DNA of 64,000 nucleotides from Saccharopolyspora ipomoeae. GTDB taxonomy: Bacteria > Actinomycetota > Actinomycetes > Mycobacteriales > Pseudonocardiaceae. The position numbers were made by a program, and so were the translations under genes. Under the pieces are notes generated by a model. The model did not search any database. It saw only the letters and a list, made by a program, of their open reading frames with translations, and was not told the origin of the DNA. Of the stretch, positions 47,858 through 56,306 are shown piece by piece (positions within the stretch are counted from its first letter, which is position 1; every line of letters begins with the position of its first letter). Where the stretch lies: contig NZ_JASAOF010000019.1 of assembly GCF_029952525.1 (NCBI RefSeq), forward strand, positions 56,880-120,879, given 5' to 3'.

Positions 47858-48669
47858 CAGGTCCCGCTCAGCGCGTGGAAGGTGATGGCCCCGGCCGTGG
47901 CGACGTTGAGCGAATCGACCCCGTGGGCCATCGGGATCCGCACCGCGACGTCAGCGGCCTCGATGGCCTCGTCGGTCAGCCCCGGGCCTTCCGACCCGAG
48001 CAGGACGGCGGTCTTCCCGCGATCCAGCCCGGCCTCGCGCAACGGCCGGGAGTCCCCGCGCGGGGTGAGCGCGGCGATGCGGAACCCCTCCTCGCGGAGC
48101 ATCTTCAGGTCGGCGGGCCAGGATTCGAGGTGGGCGAAGGGCACCCGCAGCACGTGCCCCATCGACACCCGCACGCTGCGCCGGTAGAGCGGGTCCGAGC
48201 ACCCGGCGCCGAGCAGCACGCCGTCGACGCCGAGCGCGGCGGCGTTGCGGAACAGCGCCCCGAGGTTCTCGTGGTCGCCGATGCCTTCGAGCACGGCCAG
48301 CCGCTGCGCGCGGCCGATCAGCTCGGCGGGGTCGACGACCGGCGCCCGGTCGGCCACCGCGAGCACACCGCGGTTGAGGTGGAACCCGACGACCCGCGCC
48401 ATCACGTCGGCGTCGGTGGCGTAGGCGGGCACGTCGAGCCCGGCGGTGGCCTCGGCCAGCTCCTCGATCCGGCGACGCACCCCGAACAACGCCCGCACCG
48501 GGTAGGGCGAGGCGAGCAACCGCTCGACCACCACCACGCCCTCGGCGATCACCAGCCCGCGCCCGCCGGGCCGGTCCGGCCTGCGGTCCGCGCGGGACAG
48601 ATCGCGGAAGTCGTCGACCCGAGGATCGTCGACGTCGCTGATCTCGACCATCTCCGCCACGACGGGCAT
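47857..48669 (-). CDS. SpoU/TrmH-family RNA 2'-O-methyltransferase
   Basis: 270 residues from ATG at 48669. An N-terminal substrate-binding region (VIAEGVVVVERLLASPYPVR) is followed by the SPOUT trefoil knot: motif 1 HENLGALFRNAAALGVDGVL, motif 2 VLLGSEGPGLTDEAI and motif 3 PMAHGVDSLNVATAGAI. It methylates ribose in rRNA or tRNA using SAM. The target nucleotide is not predictable. Mycobacterial equivalents lie in the same order next to sepH and serC. Confidence 0.92.
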   Translation of the reverse strand: MPVVAEMVEISDVDDPRVDDFRDLSRADRRPDRPGGRGLVIAEGVVVVERLLASPYPVRALFGVRRRIEELAEATAGLDVPAYATDADVMARVVGFHLNRGVLAVADRAPVVDPAELIGRAQRLAVLEGIGDHENLGALFRNAAALGVDGVLLGAGCSDPLYRRSVRVSMGHVLRVPFAHLESWPADLKMLREEGFRIAALTPRGDSRPLREAGLDRGKTAVLLGSEGPGLTDEAIEAADVAVRIPMAHGVDSLNVATAGAITFHALSGT

Positions 48670-49335
48670 TGTCCCATCCGCACCGCGACCGCCGGTGACA
48701 GGAAGGTTCCCACGCTCCCCACGTCGGGGTCCGGCATGAGCGAGAGGTTCCCACGCACGCGCCCGCCCGCCCGCGGGGACGTGACAGGAAGGTTCCCCCG
48801 CTCGCCCGCGGCGATGACAGGAAGGTTCCCTTCCTCCTGGCGGGGTCGGGAATCGGTGGGTGAAAGGGGGCCTTGGTGTTGCGGGGTTGGGGTCGGTGAC
48901 GGGAATGGATGTGGCGTTATGCACGATTTCGGATTCGCCTCGGGGGATTTGTTCAGACCTGCTCGTGCGGTGGTCGTGAGAACTTCGCGAGTGCCGCGCG
49001 GAAGTGGTGGGAAAGTTCTCGCCCCAACAGACGAGAGGGCGACGCTGCGTGATGCCGGGGCCTCCGGATCGCGGTGGACTGGTTGCCGTCCACTTCCGGC
49101 TCGGATTGGACCGATTGCCCGTGCGGGCAACACCGAACAGCGCGCGGGAATGCTCCCGGCGGCCCATTTCAACGCGTTTCAGCGGAGCGGGAAAGGCTGA
49201 ATGCCGTGCGCGTTCGCGAGGTGGGGGCGTTGCGCGGCTGACACCGTTTTGGCCGCTGGCTCCGCAGGTGGGGATGTGTCACGGTGGTTCCCCCAGCGCT
49301 GGGCGCTGACGTGCTGCCGATAAAGGGGAGACGGC
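48670..49335. other. Non-coding stretch with repeat clusters
   Basis: About 670 bases between divergent genes. The left third holds four AAGGTTCCC-type repeats; at 48978-49020 an inverted pair GAGAACTT/AAGTTCTC is seen, resembling half-sites of the array at 36233. The right third (49100-49335) should hold the promoter of the ligase gene. No open frame with coding bias. Confidence 0.6.
48696..48830. repeat. Four short direct repeats, TGACAGGAAGGTTCCC family
   Basis: Identical 16-mers at 48696, 48782 and 48815, plus a diverged copy at 48737 (TGAGCGAGAGGTTCCC). Spacing 33-45 bp, same orientation, in the upstream DNA of the SpoU methyltransferase. Confidence 0.8.
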
Positions 49336-50832
49336 ATGGGACGGCACGTGGACGATCGATCCTTCAAACCGATTGATCGGCAACGCTATCGGAACAAGAT
49401 GCAACGCGGACTGGACGCCCTGGCCCGCATGCTCGCCGATGGTGAATTCTCCTTCCCCCATCAACAGATGGGGCTGGAGATGGAATTGTGCTTGGTGGAC
49501 GAGCACATGCAGCCGTCGATGAACAACGTGGTGGTGCTGGAGAAAATCAGCGAGGCGATTTTCACCACCGAGCTGGGGCAGCAGAACATCGAGCTCAACG
49601 TCGAACCGCGGGTGCTCGCCGGCGACAGCGCGCTGCGCTTGGAGGAAGGCGTGCGGGCGGCGTTGCGCAGAGCCGACGCCGGGGCGCACGACGCGGGCGC
49701 GAAGATCGCCATGATCGGGTCGTTACCGACGCTGAGCAGCTTGCACTTCGACCCGTCGACGCTGACGAGCAATCCGCGCTACTCAGTGCTCAACGACCAG
49801 ATCATCATGGCCCGCGGCGAGGAGATGCTGCTGGACATGGAGGGCGTTCCGCTGGCCGACGCGGGACCGGAACGGCTGCGTTCCTACGCGGATTCGATCG
49901 CGCCGGAGTCGGCGTGCACGTCGGTGCAGCTGCACCTGCAGGTGGCTCCGGAGGACTTCGCGGCGCACTGGAACGCCGCCCAGTGCCTGGCGGGCGTGCA
50001 GGTCGCGCTCGGCGCGAACTCCCCCTTCCTGCTGGGCAAGGCGCTCTGGCACGAGACGCGGATCCCGCTGTTCCTGCAGGCCACCGACACCCGCCCGACG
50101 GAGCTGCGCAACCAGGGCGTGCGGCCGAGGGTGTGGTTCGGTGAGCGGTGGATCACCTCGATCTTCGACCTGTTCGAGGAGAACGTCCGCTACTTCCCCG
50201 CACTGCTGCCGGAACCGGAGGAAGAGGATCCGGTGGCCGCGCTGGACAACGGCCGCGCCCCGAAGCTCAACGAGCTGCGGCTGCACAACGGCACGATCTG
50301 GCGCTGGAACCGCCCGGTCTACGACCTGGTCGACGGTGTGCCGCACCTGCGGATCGAGAACCGGGTGCTGCCCGCGGGCCCGTCGGTGGTCGACATCGTG
50401 GCGAACGCGATGTTCTTCTACGGCGCGCAGCGCGCGCTGACCGAGCATGATCGTCCACTCTGGACTCAGATGTCGTTCGCGGCGGCCGAGGAGAACTTCT
50501 ACGCGGGCGCCCGGCACGGCTTCGACGCGCACCTCTACTGGCCGGGTTCGGGCTGGGTCAGGCCGGACGAGCTGGTCCTGCGCCGCCTGCTGCCGATGGC
50601 CCACGAGGGGCTCGCGGCCTGCGGGGTCTCCGACGAGGCGCGTTCCCGCTACCTCGGCGTCATCGAGCAGCGGTGCCTGAACCGCCGCAACGGCGCCACC
50701 TGGCAGCGGGACGCGGTCGCGCGGCTGGAGGCCGACGGCGCGGATCGCCATGCCGCGCTGACGTCGATGCTGCGCCGCTACATCGAGCTGGCCGACAACG
50801 GCGATCCGGTGCACAGCTGGCCGGCGGGCTGA
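49336..50832 (+). CDS. Glutamate-cysteine ligase family 2-like protein
   Basis: 498 residues. Carboxylate-amine ligase fold: QMGLEMELCLVDEHMQPSMN, NIELNVEPRVLAGDSALRLE, NDQIIMARGEEMLLDMEGVP and LGANSPFLLGKALWHETRIP are the GCS2 signature blocks. The C-terminal PHLRIENRVLPAGPSVVDIV contributes to the active site. Related actinobacterial proteins are annotated glutamate-cysteine ligase, but mycothiol producers need not make glutathione; MshC does not belong here. It may join glutamate to another amine. Monocistronic; ATG 49336 has GGGGAG. Confidence 0.85.
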   Translation: MGRHVDDRSFKPIDRQRYRNKMQRGLDALARMLADGEFSFPHQQMGLEMELCLVDEHMQPSMNNVVVLEKISEAIFTTELGQQNIELNVEPRVLAGDSALRLEEGVRAALRRADAGAHDAGAKIAMIGSLPTLSSLHFDPSTLTSNPRYSVLNDQIIMARGEEMLLDMEGVPLADAGPERLRSYADSIAPESACTSVQLHLQVAPEDFAAHWNAAQCLAGVQVALGANSPFLLGKALWHETRIPLFLQATDTRPTELRNQGVRPRVWFGERWITSIFDLFEENVRYFPALLPEPEEEDPVAALDNGRAPKLNELRLHNGTIWRWNRPVYDLVDGVPHLRIENRVLPAGPSVVDIVANAMFFYGAQRALTEHDRPLWTQMSFAAAEENFYAGARHGFDAHLYWPGSGWVRPDELVLRRLLPMAHEGLAACGVSDEARSRYLGVIEQRCLNRRNGATWQRDAVARLEADGADRHAALTSMLRRYIELADNGDPVHSWPAG

Positions 50833-50918
50833 CGCTCCGAGGGCACCTGTAGCCACCCTTGAGCAATTGCCATAGGGTGGCAACAACCAGATGGTGTCGA
50901 CTACGGAGGGAGACCCCG

Positions 50919-51548
50919 GTGCCCGAGTACGTGCTGCCGGAGTTGGACTACGACTACGCGGCGTTGGAGCCGGCGATCTCCGGGGAGATCAACGAGCTGC
51001 ACCACAGCAAGCACCACGCCACCTACGTCAAGGGCGCGAACGACACGATCGACAAGATCGCCGAGGCGCGCGACAAGGGCGACTTCTCCTCGATCGTCGG
51101 CCTGGAGACCACGCTGGCGTTCAACCTCGCCGGGCACTCGATGCACCTGGTGTGGTGGAAGATCCTGTCCCCGAACGGCGGCGACAAGCCGACGGGCGAG
51201 CTGGCGGCGGCCATCGACCAGGACTTCGGCTCGTTCGACAAGTTCCGCGCCCAGATGGAGGCGGTGTCGACCACGATCCAGGGCAACGGCTGGGGCGTGC
51301 TGGCGTGGGACCCGGTCGGTCAGCGGCTGATCACCCAGCAGCTGCGCGACCACCACTCCAACCTGTCGATCACCACCACTCCCCTGCTGGTGTTCGACAT
51401 CTGGGAGCACGCCTACTACCTGCAGTACCGCAACGTGAAGGCGGACTACGTCAAGCAGCTGTGGAACGTCGTCAACTGGGACGAGGTCGCCAAGCGCTTC
51501 GACGACGCCCGCAAGGGCCTCAACGGCCTGCGCCTGCCCACGGCCTGA
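50919..51548 (+). CDS. sodA: Superoxide dismutase, Fe/Mn type
   Basis: 209 residues from GTG at 50919, preceded by GGAGGGAG. Metal ligands: histidine 28 in [15 protein letters not shown], the second in [10 protein letters not shown], then aspartate and histidine in [17 protein letters not shown]. The pattern fits Mn or Fe; cytoplasmic as no signal peptide is seen. It removes superoxide to H2O2. Two inverted repeats follow (51551-51592 and 51644-51683). Confidence 0.95.
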   Translation: MPEYVLPELDYDYAALEPAISGEINELHHSKHHATYVKGANDTIDKIAEARDKGDFSSIVGLETTLAFNLAGHSMHLVWWKILSPNGGDKPTGELAAAIDQDFGSFDKFRAQMEAVSTTIQGNGWGVLAWDPVGQRLITQQLRDHHSNLSITTTPLLVFDIWEHAYYLQYRNVKADYVKQLWNVVNWDEVAKRFDDARKGLNGLRLPTA

Positions 51549-51550
51549 CG

Positions 51551-51592
51551 CGATTTCAATGGGAATCGGGCACCCGACTTCCATTGAAATCG
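51551..51592. repeat. 20-bp inverted repeat after sodA
   Basis: Arms 51551-51570 (CGATTTCAATGGGAATCGGG) and 51573-51592 pair with two mismatches and a 2-nt gap. The AT-rich ATTTCAATGG outer part is a perfect 12-bp inverted repeat. Confidence 0.75.
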
Positions 51593-51643
51593 TGGGCCCC
51601 GGCTCGGCGGTGAGTGCTCCGACAAGTTCTTGCCGCCGGTAAT

Positions 51644-51683
51644 GATCGAGCCCCGGTCTCCCGAAGGAGGCCGGGGCTCGATC
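51644..51683. terminator. Bidirectional terminator between sodA and MFS gene
   Basis: 18-bp stem, 51644-51661 with 51666-51683 (GATCGAGCCCCGGTCTCC, one G-U pair), CGAA tetraloop. Lies between convergent genes, and also suits the end of a possible leftward small RNA starting near 51723. Confidence 0.75.
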
Positions 51684-51727
51684 TGTTCCCGAACTGACTA
51701 CCGCTCCCACCACGAAGCGGACATGTA

Positions 51728-51758
51728 TTAGGTTAGCCTAACCTTGTGGCTGGATCAA
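51728..51758 (-). promoter_or_regulatory. DtxR/IdeR iron box over a leftward promoter
   Basis: TTAGGTTAGCCTAACCTTG (51728-51746) matches the consensus actinobacterial iron box closely, with a perfect 15-bp core AGGTTAGCCTAACCT. On the minus strand TTGATC (51758-51753) and TAACCT (51735-51730) are spaced by 17 bp, a good -35/-10 pair. The box covers the -10. It overlaps the last codons of the MFS gene, and no protein gene begins downstream. Confidence 0.6.
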
Positions 51759-53066
51759 CCCCTTCTTGCGCTGCTGAGACAGCACGAGAGCGCCTCCGAT
51801 CGCGGCGGCCAACGAGAGCAGGCCGCCGAGCAGCACCGGCCAGCGCGGCCCGAAGACCTCCGCCAGCCAACCCGAGGCGAGACCGCCGAGCGGCTTGCCC
51901 CCCATGAACAGCAACATGTAGAGGCCCATCACGCGACCTCGCATCGTCGGCTCGACGGCCAGCTGCACGGTCGAGTTCGCACTGGTCGTGAAGGTCATGA
52001 CCGCGACGCCCATCGGGACCAGCGTCGCCGCGAACAGCCAGTAGGACGGCATGACCCCGGCCAGCGCCTCCAGCGCCCCGAACACCCCGGCGCCGACCAG
52101 CATCAGCCGCAGCCGGGAACCGGGCCGGGCGCTGCGGCGGGCGGCCAGCGTCGCGCCGGTCAGCGTGCCCACGGCCAGCATCGTGATGAGCATGCCGTAG
52201 CCGTCGGCGTCGTGGTGGAACACGTTGCGGGCGATCACCGCGAAGGTGCTCTCGAAGTTCATCCCGAAGGTGCCGATGCAGAACACCAGCACCAGCACGA
52301 CGACCAGGTCCGGGCGGCCGCGCACGTAGCGCAGGCCGGCCCGGAGCTGACCTCGTTCCTTGCCCACTGCCGTGGCGCGGTGCAGAAGGGCGGTGTCCAT
52401 CAGCAGGAGACCGGCGACCACGGCCACCGAGCTCAGCCCGTTGACCAGGAACACCCATCCGGTGCCGACGGCGGTGATGGCGACGCCGGCGATCGCAGGC
52501 CCGACGATGCGGGCCAGGTTGAAGGTCATGGAGTTCAGCGCGACGGCGTTGGTCAGTTGCGCGGGACCGACCATCTCCACCACGAAGGACTGCCGCACCG
52601 GCGCGTTCACCGCCGAGAAGCATCCGAGCACGAAGCACAGCACGTAGACGTGCCAGAGGGCGACGATCCCGGTCACGTCGAGCGTCCCCAGCGCGAAGCC
52701 GCAGAGGCCCAGGGCGCTTTGCGTGACGATCAGGATCCGGCGCTTGTCGAACCGGTCGGCGAACACCCCCGCCCACAGCGTGAGCGCGAGGGTGGGGAGG
52801 AACTGCAGCGCCACGGCCAGGCCGAGCGCGGCCGGGCTTCCACCGGAGAGCTCCAGGACGAGCCAGTCCTGCGCGGCCCGCTGCATCCAGGTCCCGGTCA
52901 GCGAGACGACCTGCCCGGACGCGTAGTAGCGGTAGTTGCGCTCGCGCAGCGAGCGGAACATCCCTCCGCCGGCGTCCACTTCCCGATCCGTCGCGGACGG
53001 CGTCTGCCGGTTGACCGGGTCTTCGGCGTCCTCGTCTTCCGCAGACCTTCGAACTTGGTCAACCAC
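51738..53066 (-). CDS. MFS transporter, under MarR
   Basis: 442 residues from GTG at 53066, twelve helices after a 35-residue charged leader. Motifs: MFRSLRERNYRYYASGQVVS, WAGVFADRFDKRRILI and PVRQSFVVEMVGPAQLTNAV, all of the MFS_3 efflux group. It is 29 bp after the marR gene, a usual regulator-pump pair for drug or metabolite export. The 3' end carries an iron box that is probably not for this gene, which it follows. Confidence 0.87.
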   Translation of the reverse strand: MVDQVRRSAEDEDAEDPVNRQTPSATDREVDAGGGMFRSLRERNYRYYASGQVVSLTGTWMQRAAQDWLVLELSGGSPAALGLAVALQFLPTLALTLWAGVFADRFDKRRILIVTQSALGLCGFALGTLDVTGIVALWHVYVLCFVLGCFSAVNAPVRQSFVVEMVGPAQLTNAVALNSMTFNLARIVGPAIAGVAITAVGTGWVFLVNGLSSVAVVAGLLLMDTALLHRATAVGKERGQLRAGLRYVRGRPDLVVVLVLVFCIGTFGMNFESTFAVIARNVFHHDADGYGMLITMLAVGTLTGATLAARRSARPGSRLRLMLVGAGVFGALEALAGVMPSYWLFAATLVPMGVAVMTFTTSANSTVQLAVEPTMRGRVMGLYMLLFMGGKPLGGLASGWLAEVFGPRWPVLLGGLLSLAAAIGGALVLSQQRKKGLIQPQG

Positions 53067-53095
53067 GCTTCCGCGAACCGCCTCTCAGCTCTCGC

Positions 53096-53530
53096 TCATC
53101 GACTGGCCAGCCGGTCGATGATCTCGGAGGCGCGGGACAGCACCTCCAGCTCTTCCGCGTCGAGCTCCGCGAGGTGCTGGTCGAGCCATCGCTCGCGGAT
53201 GGTGACTTCCTCTTCCACTCGGGCGACACCGGGCTCGGTCACCTCGACGATGGCCTGCCGGCCGTCGGTGGGGTGCGGTCGCCGGACCACCAGACCGTTC
53301 TCCTCCAGCGCCGCGATGACCCGGGTCATCGAGGGAGGCTGGACACCTTCCTTGGACGCCAGCTCTCCCGGCGTCATGGAGCCGGCCTTGTGCAGGCAGG
53401 ACAGGGCTGACAGCTGGGACAGCGTGAGGGCCGAATCGGCCCGCTGCGCGCGCAACCGCCGGTTCAGGCGAACGACCGCGAGCCGCAGGCGGCTTGCCAG
53501 GGTGCGTTCGCGCTCCGCGATATCGGACAC
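53096..53530 (-). CDS. MarR-family regulator
   Basis: 144 residues. Winged helix at about 50-115: MTPGELASKEGVQPPSMTRV is the recognition region, RRPHPTDGRQAIVEVT the wing. Terminal helices form the dimer. In mycobacteria the MarR gene Rv0880, by my memory, has similar linkage to the SpoU/DUF2537 genes. It probably represses itself and the pump; the upstream GTTAGTCTACCAAACTATC (53533-53551) is an imperfect inverted repeat that may be its operator. Confidence 0.9.
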   Translation of the reverse strand: MSDIAERERTLASRLRLAVVRLNRRLRAQRADSALTLSQLSALSCLHKAGSMTPGELASKEGVQPPSMTRVIAALEENGLVVRRPHPTDGRQAIVEVTEPGVARVEEEVTIRERWLDQHLAELDAEELEVLSRASEIIDRLASR

Positions 53531-53689
53531 GTCGTTAGTCTACCAAACTATCTCGGGAATTCGGACAAACTGATCAGACGACCAGTGGTCGCATACCTTA
53601 GCCAGCGGATGCCTCCGAACGGAGCATTTGACGTGAACATGGCTCGCAGCGCCAAAAGGTCAGGCCACAACCCGTGCCCGAAGCGTGAA

Positions 53690-53735
53690 AAAGAGGCACT
53701 CGCGTCCGAGTTTTCCTGGACGCGAGTGCCTCTTT
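53690..53735. terminator. Bidirectional terminator, purine permease side
   Basis: Perfect 18-bp stem 53690-53707 (AAAGAGGCACTCGCGTCC) with 53718-53735, 10-nt loop, with A-run before and T-run after. It lies 11 bp after the permease stop read leftwards. Confidence 0.9.
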
Positions 53736-53745
53736 CAGCAGTGGT

Positions 53746-55212
53746 TCAGACCCCGAGCACCGAGCTCAGCGGGCCGGAGGCGAAGTACAGGACGAAGGCG
53801 GCCGCCACGACCCACATCAGCGGGTGCACCTCGCGGGCCTTGCCGGTGAAGGTCCGCAGCAGCACGTAGCTGACGAACCCGGCACCGATGCCGTTGGCGA
53901 TCGAGTACGTGAACGGCATGACCGCGATGGTCAGGAACGCAGGCAGCGCGACCGTGAAGTCCGACAGGTCGATCTGGCGGATCTGCGCGAGCATCATCGC
54001 GCCCACCACGACCAGCGCCGGGGCCGCGGCCTCCACCGGGATCACCTGGTAGAGCGGGGTCAGGAACATCGCCGCCAGGAACAGCGCACCGGTGACCACG
54101 TTGGCCAGACCGGTGCGCGCGCCCTCGGCGATGCCCGAAGCCGACTCCACGAAGACCGTGTTGGAGCTCGCCGAGCCCACACCACCGGCCACCGCGCCCA
54201 GGCCCTCGACGGCCAGCGCCTTGCCGATGCCCGGGAGGTTGCCCTTCTCGTCGGTGAGCTCGCCCTCCTTGCCGAGGCCGGTCATCGTGCCCATCGCGTC
54301 GAAGAAGTTCGCCAGGACCAGCGTGAACACCAGCATCGCGGCGGCCAGCGCGGGCAACCGGGTGAAGGCGCCGAAGGAGATGTCGCCGACCAGCGACAGG
54401 TCCGGCATCCCGGCGATCTGCTCCGGCAGCGCCGGGTAGCCGAGGTTCCAGCCGGTCTGACCGGAGTCGCTGGAGGAACCGGCGTGGAAGACCGACTCGA
54501 CGATGATCGACAGGACGGTGGTGACCACCACGCTGATCAGGATGCCGCCGCGCACCTTGCGGGCCACCAGGATGGAGGTCAGCACCAGGCCGAAGACGAA
54601 CACCGCGGTCGGCCAGGAGGCGATCGAGCCGTCGATGCCCAGGCCCACCGGAACGGTGGTGTCGGCCGCGTCCGGCAGGCGCCGCACGAACCCGGCGTCG
54701 ACCAGGCCGACGAAGGTGATGAACAGACCGATGCCGACCGCGATCGCGGCCTTGAGATCGGCGGGCACCGCGTTGAACACGGCGGTGCGGAACCCGGTCG
54801 CGACCAGGATCAGGATGACGATGCCGTCGACGACCACCAGACCCATCGCCTCGGGCCAGGTCACCTGCGGCGCGATCGTCACGGCCAGCAGGGTGTTGAT
54901 GCCCAGGCCGGTGGCGATGGCGAACGGGTAGTTGGCGATCAGTCCGAACAGGATCGTCATCACGCCGGCGACCAGCGCCGTGGCGGCCGCGACCTGCGGG
55001 ATCGGCAGGATGTTGCCCAGCACGTCGTGCTTGGCCCCGGCGTCGCTCGGCGAATCGCTGCCGAGGATCAGCGGGTTGAGCACGATGATGTAGGCGACGG
55101 TCACGAAGGTGACCAGGCCACCTCGCACCTCTCGACCCACGCTGGATCCGCGCTCACTGATCTTGAAGTAGCGATCCAGCAGCGAGGTCTTGCTCTCGGT
55201 TCTCTCCACCAT
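53746..55212 (-). CDS. NCS2-type purine permease (AzgA/GhxP-like)
   Basis: 488 residues from ATG at 55212 (ribosome site GGGAAAG; in-frame starts up to 55230 possible). About 12-14 helices. Signature segments are GGLVTFVTVAYIIVLNPLIL, NYPFAIATGLGINTLLAVTI, LANFFDAMGTMTGLGKEGEL and SSNTVFVESASGIAEGARTG, which define the AzgA-like guanine/hypoxanthine/adenine permeases. Imports purine bases by proton symport. Followed by a strong terminator. Confidence 0.92.
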   Translation of the reverse strand: MVERTESKTSLLDRYFKISERGSSVGREVRGGLVTFVTVAYIIVLNPLILGSDSPSDAGAKHDVLGNILPIPQVAAATALVAGVMTILFGLIANYPFAIATGLGINTLLAVTIAPQVTWPEAMGLVVVDGIVILILVATGFRTAVFNAVPADLKAAIAVGIGLFITFVGLVDAGFVRRLPDAADTTVPVGLGIDGSIASWPTAVFVFGLVLTSILVARKVRGGILISVVVTTVLSIIVESVFHAGSSSDSGQTGWNLGYPALPEQIAGMPDLSLVGDISFGAFTRLPALAAAMLVFTLVLANFFDAMGTMTGLGKEGELTDEKGNLPGIGKALAVEGLGAVAGGVGSASSNTVFVESASGIAEGARTGLANVVTGALFLAAMFLTPLYQVIPVEAAAPALVVVGAMMLAQIRQIDLSDFTVALPAFLTIAVMPFTYSIANGIGAGFVSYVLLRTFTGKAREVHPLMWVVAAAFVLYFASGPLSSVLGV

Positions 55213-55276
55213 ACGAAACTTTCCCATCACGGTGGCCTGTGCGCGGGCCGTTGTTACCGGGAGTAGCCTGCCTGAC

Positions 55277-55576
55277 GTGGTACAAGACGGCGAACGCGCC
55301 CCCTCCGAGGCAGATCACCGGCCGGTCCCCTCGCTGCCGCGCAGGCTGGCGGACCCGACGCCGGTGGTCCTGTTCGGCACCTTCCTGTGGTTCGCGGGCG
55401 CGGTGCTGTTCGGTTGGCGCGACCTCGTCGACGGCACCTTCGACATCCAGTTCTTCAGCTGCGTCGCGGGAACGACGCTGGGCATCATCGGCTACGGCGT
55501 CTTCCGCTGGCAACGCAGCGCCGCCCGCCGAGGCTCCCGAGGCTCCTGGCAGGGCCTCTCGGGCCTGGACACCTGA
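55277..55576 (+). CDS. DUF2530 small membrane protein
   Basis: 99 residues from GTG at 55277; a candidate -10 (TAGCCT, 55264-55269) lies 7 nt before it, so translation may be leaderless. Charged N-terminus, then two helices (about 38-56 and 64-84; VVLFGTFLWFAGAVLF, FSCVAGTTLGIIGYGVF) and a basic tail. DUF2530 is restricted to actinobacteria and uncharacterised. Divergent from the purine permease; convergent with a TetR gene. Confidence 0.8.
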   Translation: MVQDGERAPSEADHRPVPSLPRRLADPTPVVLFGTFLWFAGAVLFGWRDLVDGTFDIQFFSCVAGTTLGIIGYGVFRWQRSAARRGSRGSWQGLSGLDT

Positions 55577-55589
55577 CTTCTCCCCCGAA

Positions 55590-56210
55590 TCACGAGAGCC
55601 GGGCCACCTCACCGACGAGGCTCGGGCACCGGGGAAGCGCCCCGTTGCCGCTGTCGGCGCGGAACGCGTCCAGCGCCAGCGCGGCGAAGCGACGGGCCGC
55701 GTCCGTCCGCACCTCAGGGCTCGTCGACGACAGACCGCGGCCCGCCAGCAGGACGAGCACCAGGTCGTCGACGCTGAAATCGGTTCGCAGACTCCCGTCC
55801 CGCTTCGCCCGCGCGGCGAGCGCCTCCAGCTGACGCAGAACGGCGGAGCGGTGGCGGGCGAACAGCGACGTCCGGCCTCCGGCCGACATGTAGGCGTCGA
55901 CGAACCCCCTGTTCCGCGCGTTGAGCACGCTCAGGCCCTCGATCACGGTCGTCAGACCTCGCCAGGGATCCGGGTCGGCGCAACCGTCTTCGACGATCTG
56001 CCGGCACGCGCGCAGTTCATCGGCGAACGCCGCGTCGACCAGCACCTGCTTCGTCGGGAACCGCCGGTAGAGGGTCGCGGGCCCCACGCCCGCGTGCCGG
56101 GCCACGTCGCGCATCGAGATCCCCAAGCCCCGCTCGGAGAGCAGCTCGCGAGCGGTGCCGAGGATCCGATCGCGGTTCTCCCGCGCGTCCGCGCGGAGGT
56201 TCTGAGTCAC
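55590..56210 (-). CDS. TetR-family regulator, divergent from oxidoreductase
   Basis: 206 residues from GTG at 56210 (GTG at 56231 also possible). HTH about 12-58: RDRILGTARELLSERGLGIS and GVGPATLYRRFPTKQVLVDA. The C-terminal domain is helical (TetR_C, SCO-type SRSFVDAYMSAGG-like). It is divergent from the quinone oxidoreductase gene with a perfect 14-bp palindrome between, so it most probably represses both. Confidence 0.87.
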   Translation of the reverse strand: MTQNLRADARENRDRILGTARELLSERGLGISMRDVARHAGVGPATLYRRFPTKQVLVDAAFADELRACRQIVEDGCADPDPWRGLTTVIEGLSVLNARNRGFVDAYMSAGGRTSLFARHRSAVLRQLEALAARAKRDGSLRTDFSVDDLVLVLLAGRGLSSTSPEVRTDAARRFAALALDAFRADSGNGALPRCPSLVGEVARLS

Positions 56211-56242
56211 TTCTCCCGCCTTCGTTCTCACTTCCGCTAAGC

Positions 56243-56256
56243 GGACGCCGGCGTCC
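56243..56256. promoter_or_regulatory. Candidate TetR operator
   Basis: GGACGCCGGCGTCC is a perfect 14-bp palindrome; a further palindrome GTCCGGAC lies at 56263-56270. Both are midway between divergent starts. Confidence 0.55.
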
Positions 56257-56306
56257 ACTACTGTCCGGACTGTACCCCTTGTCAAGGCGTTGAACAGGAG
56301 GAACAG

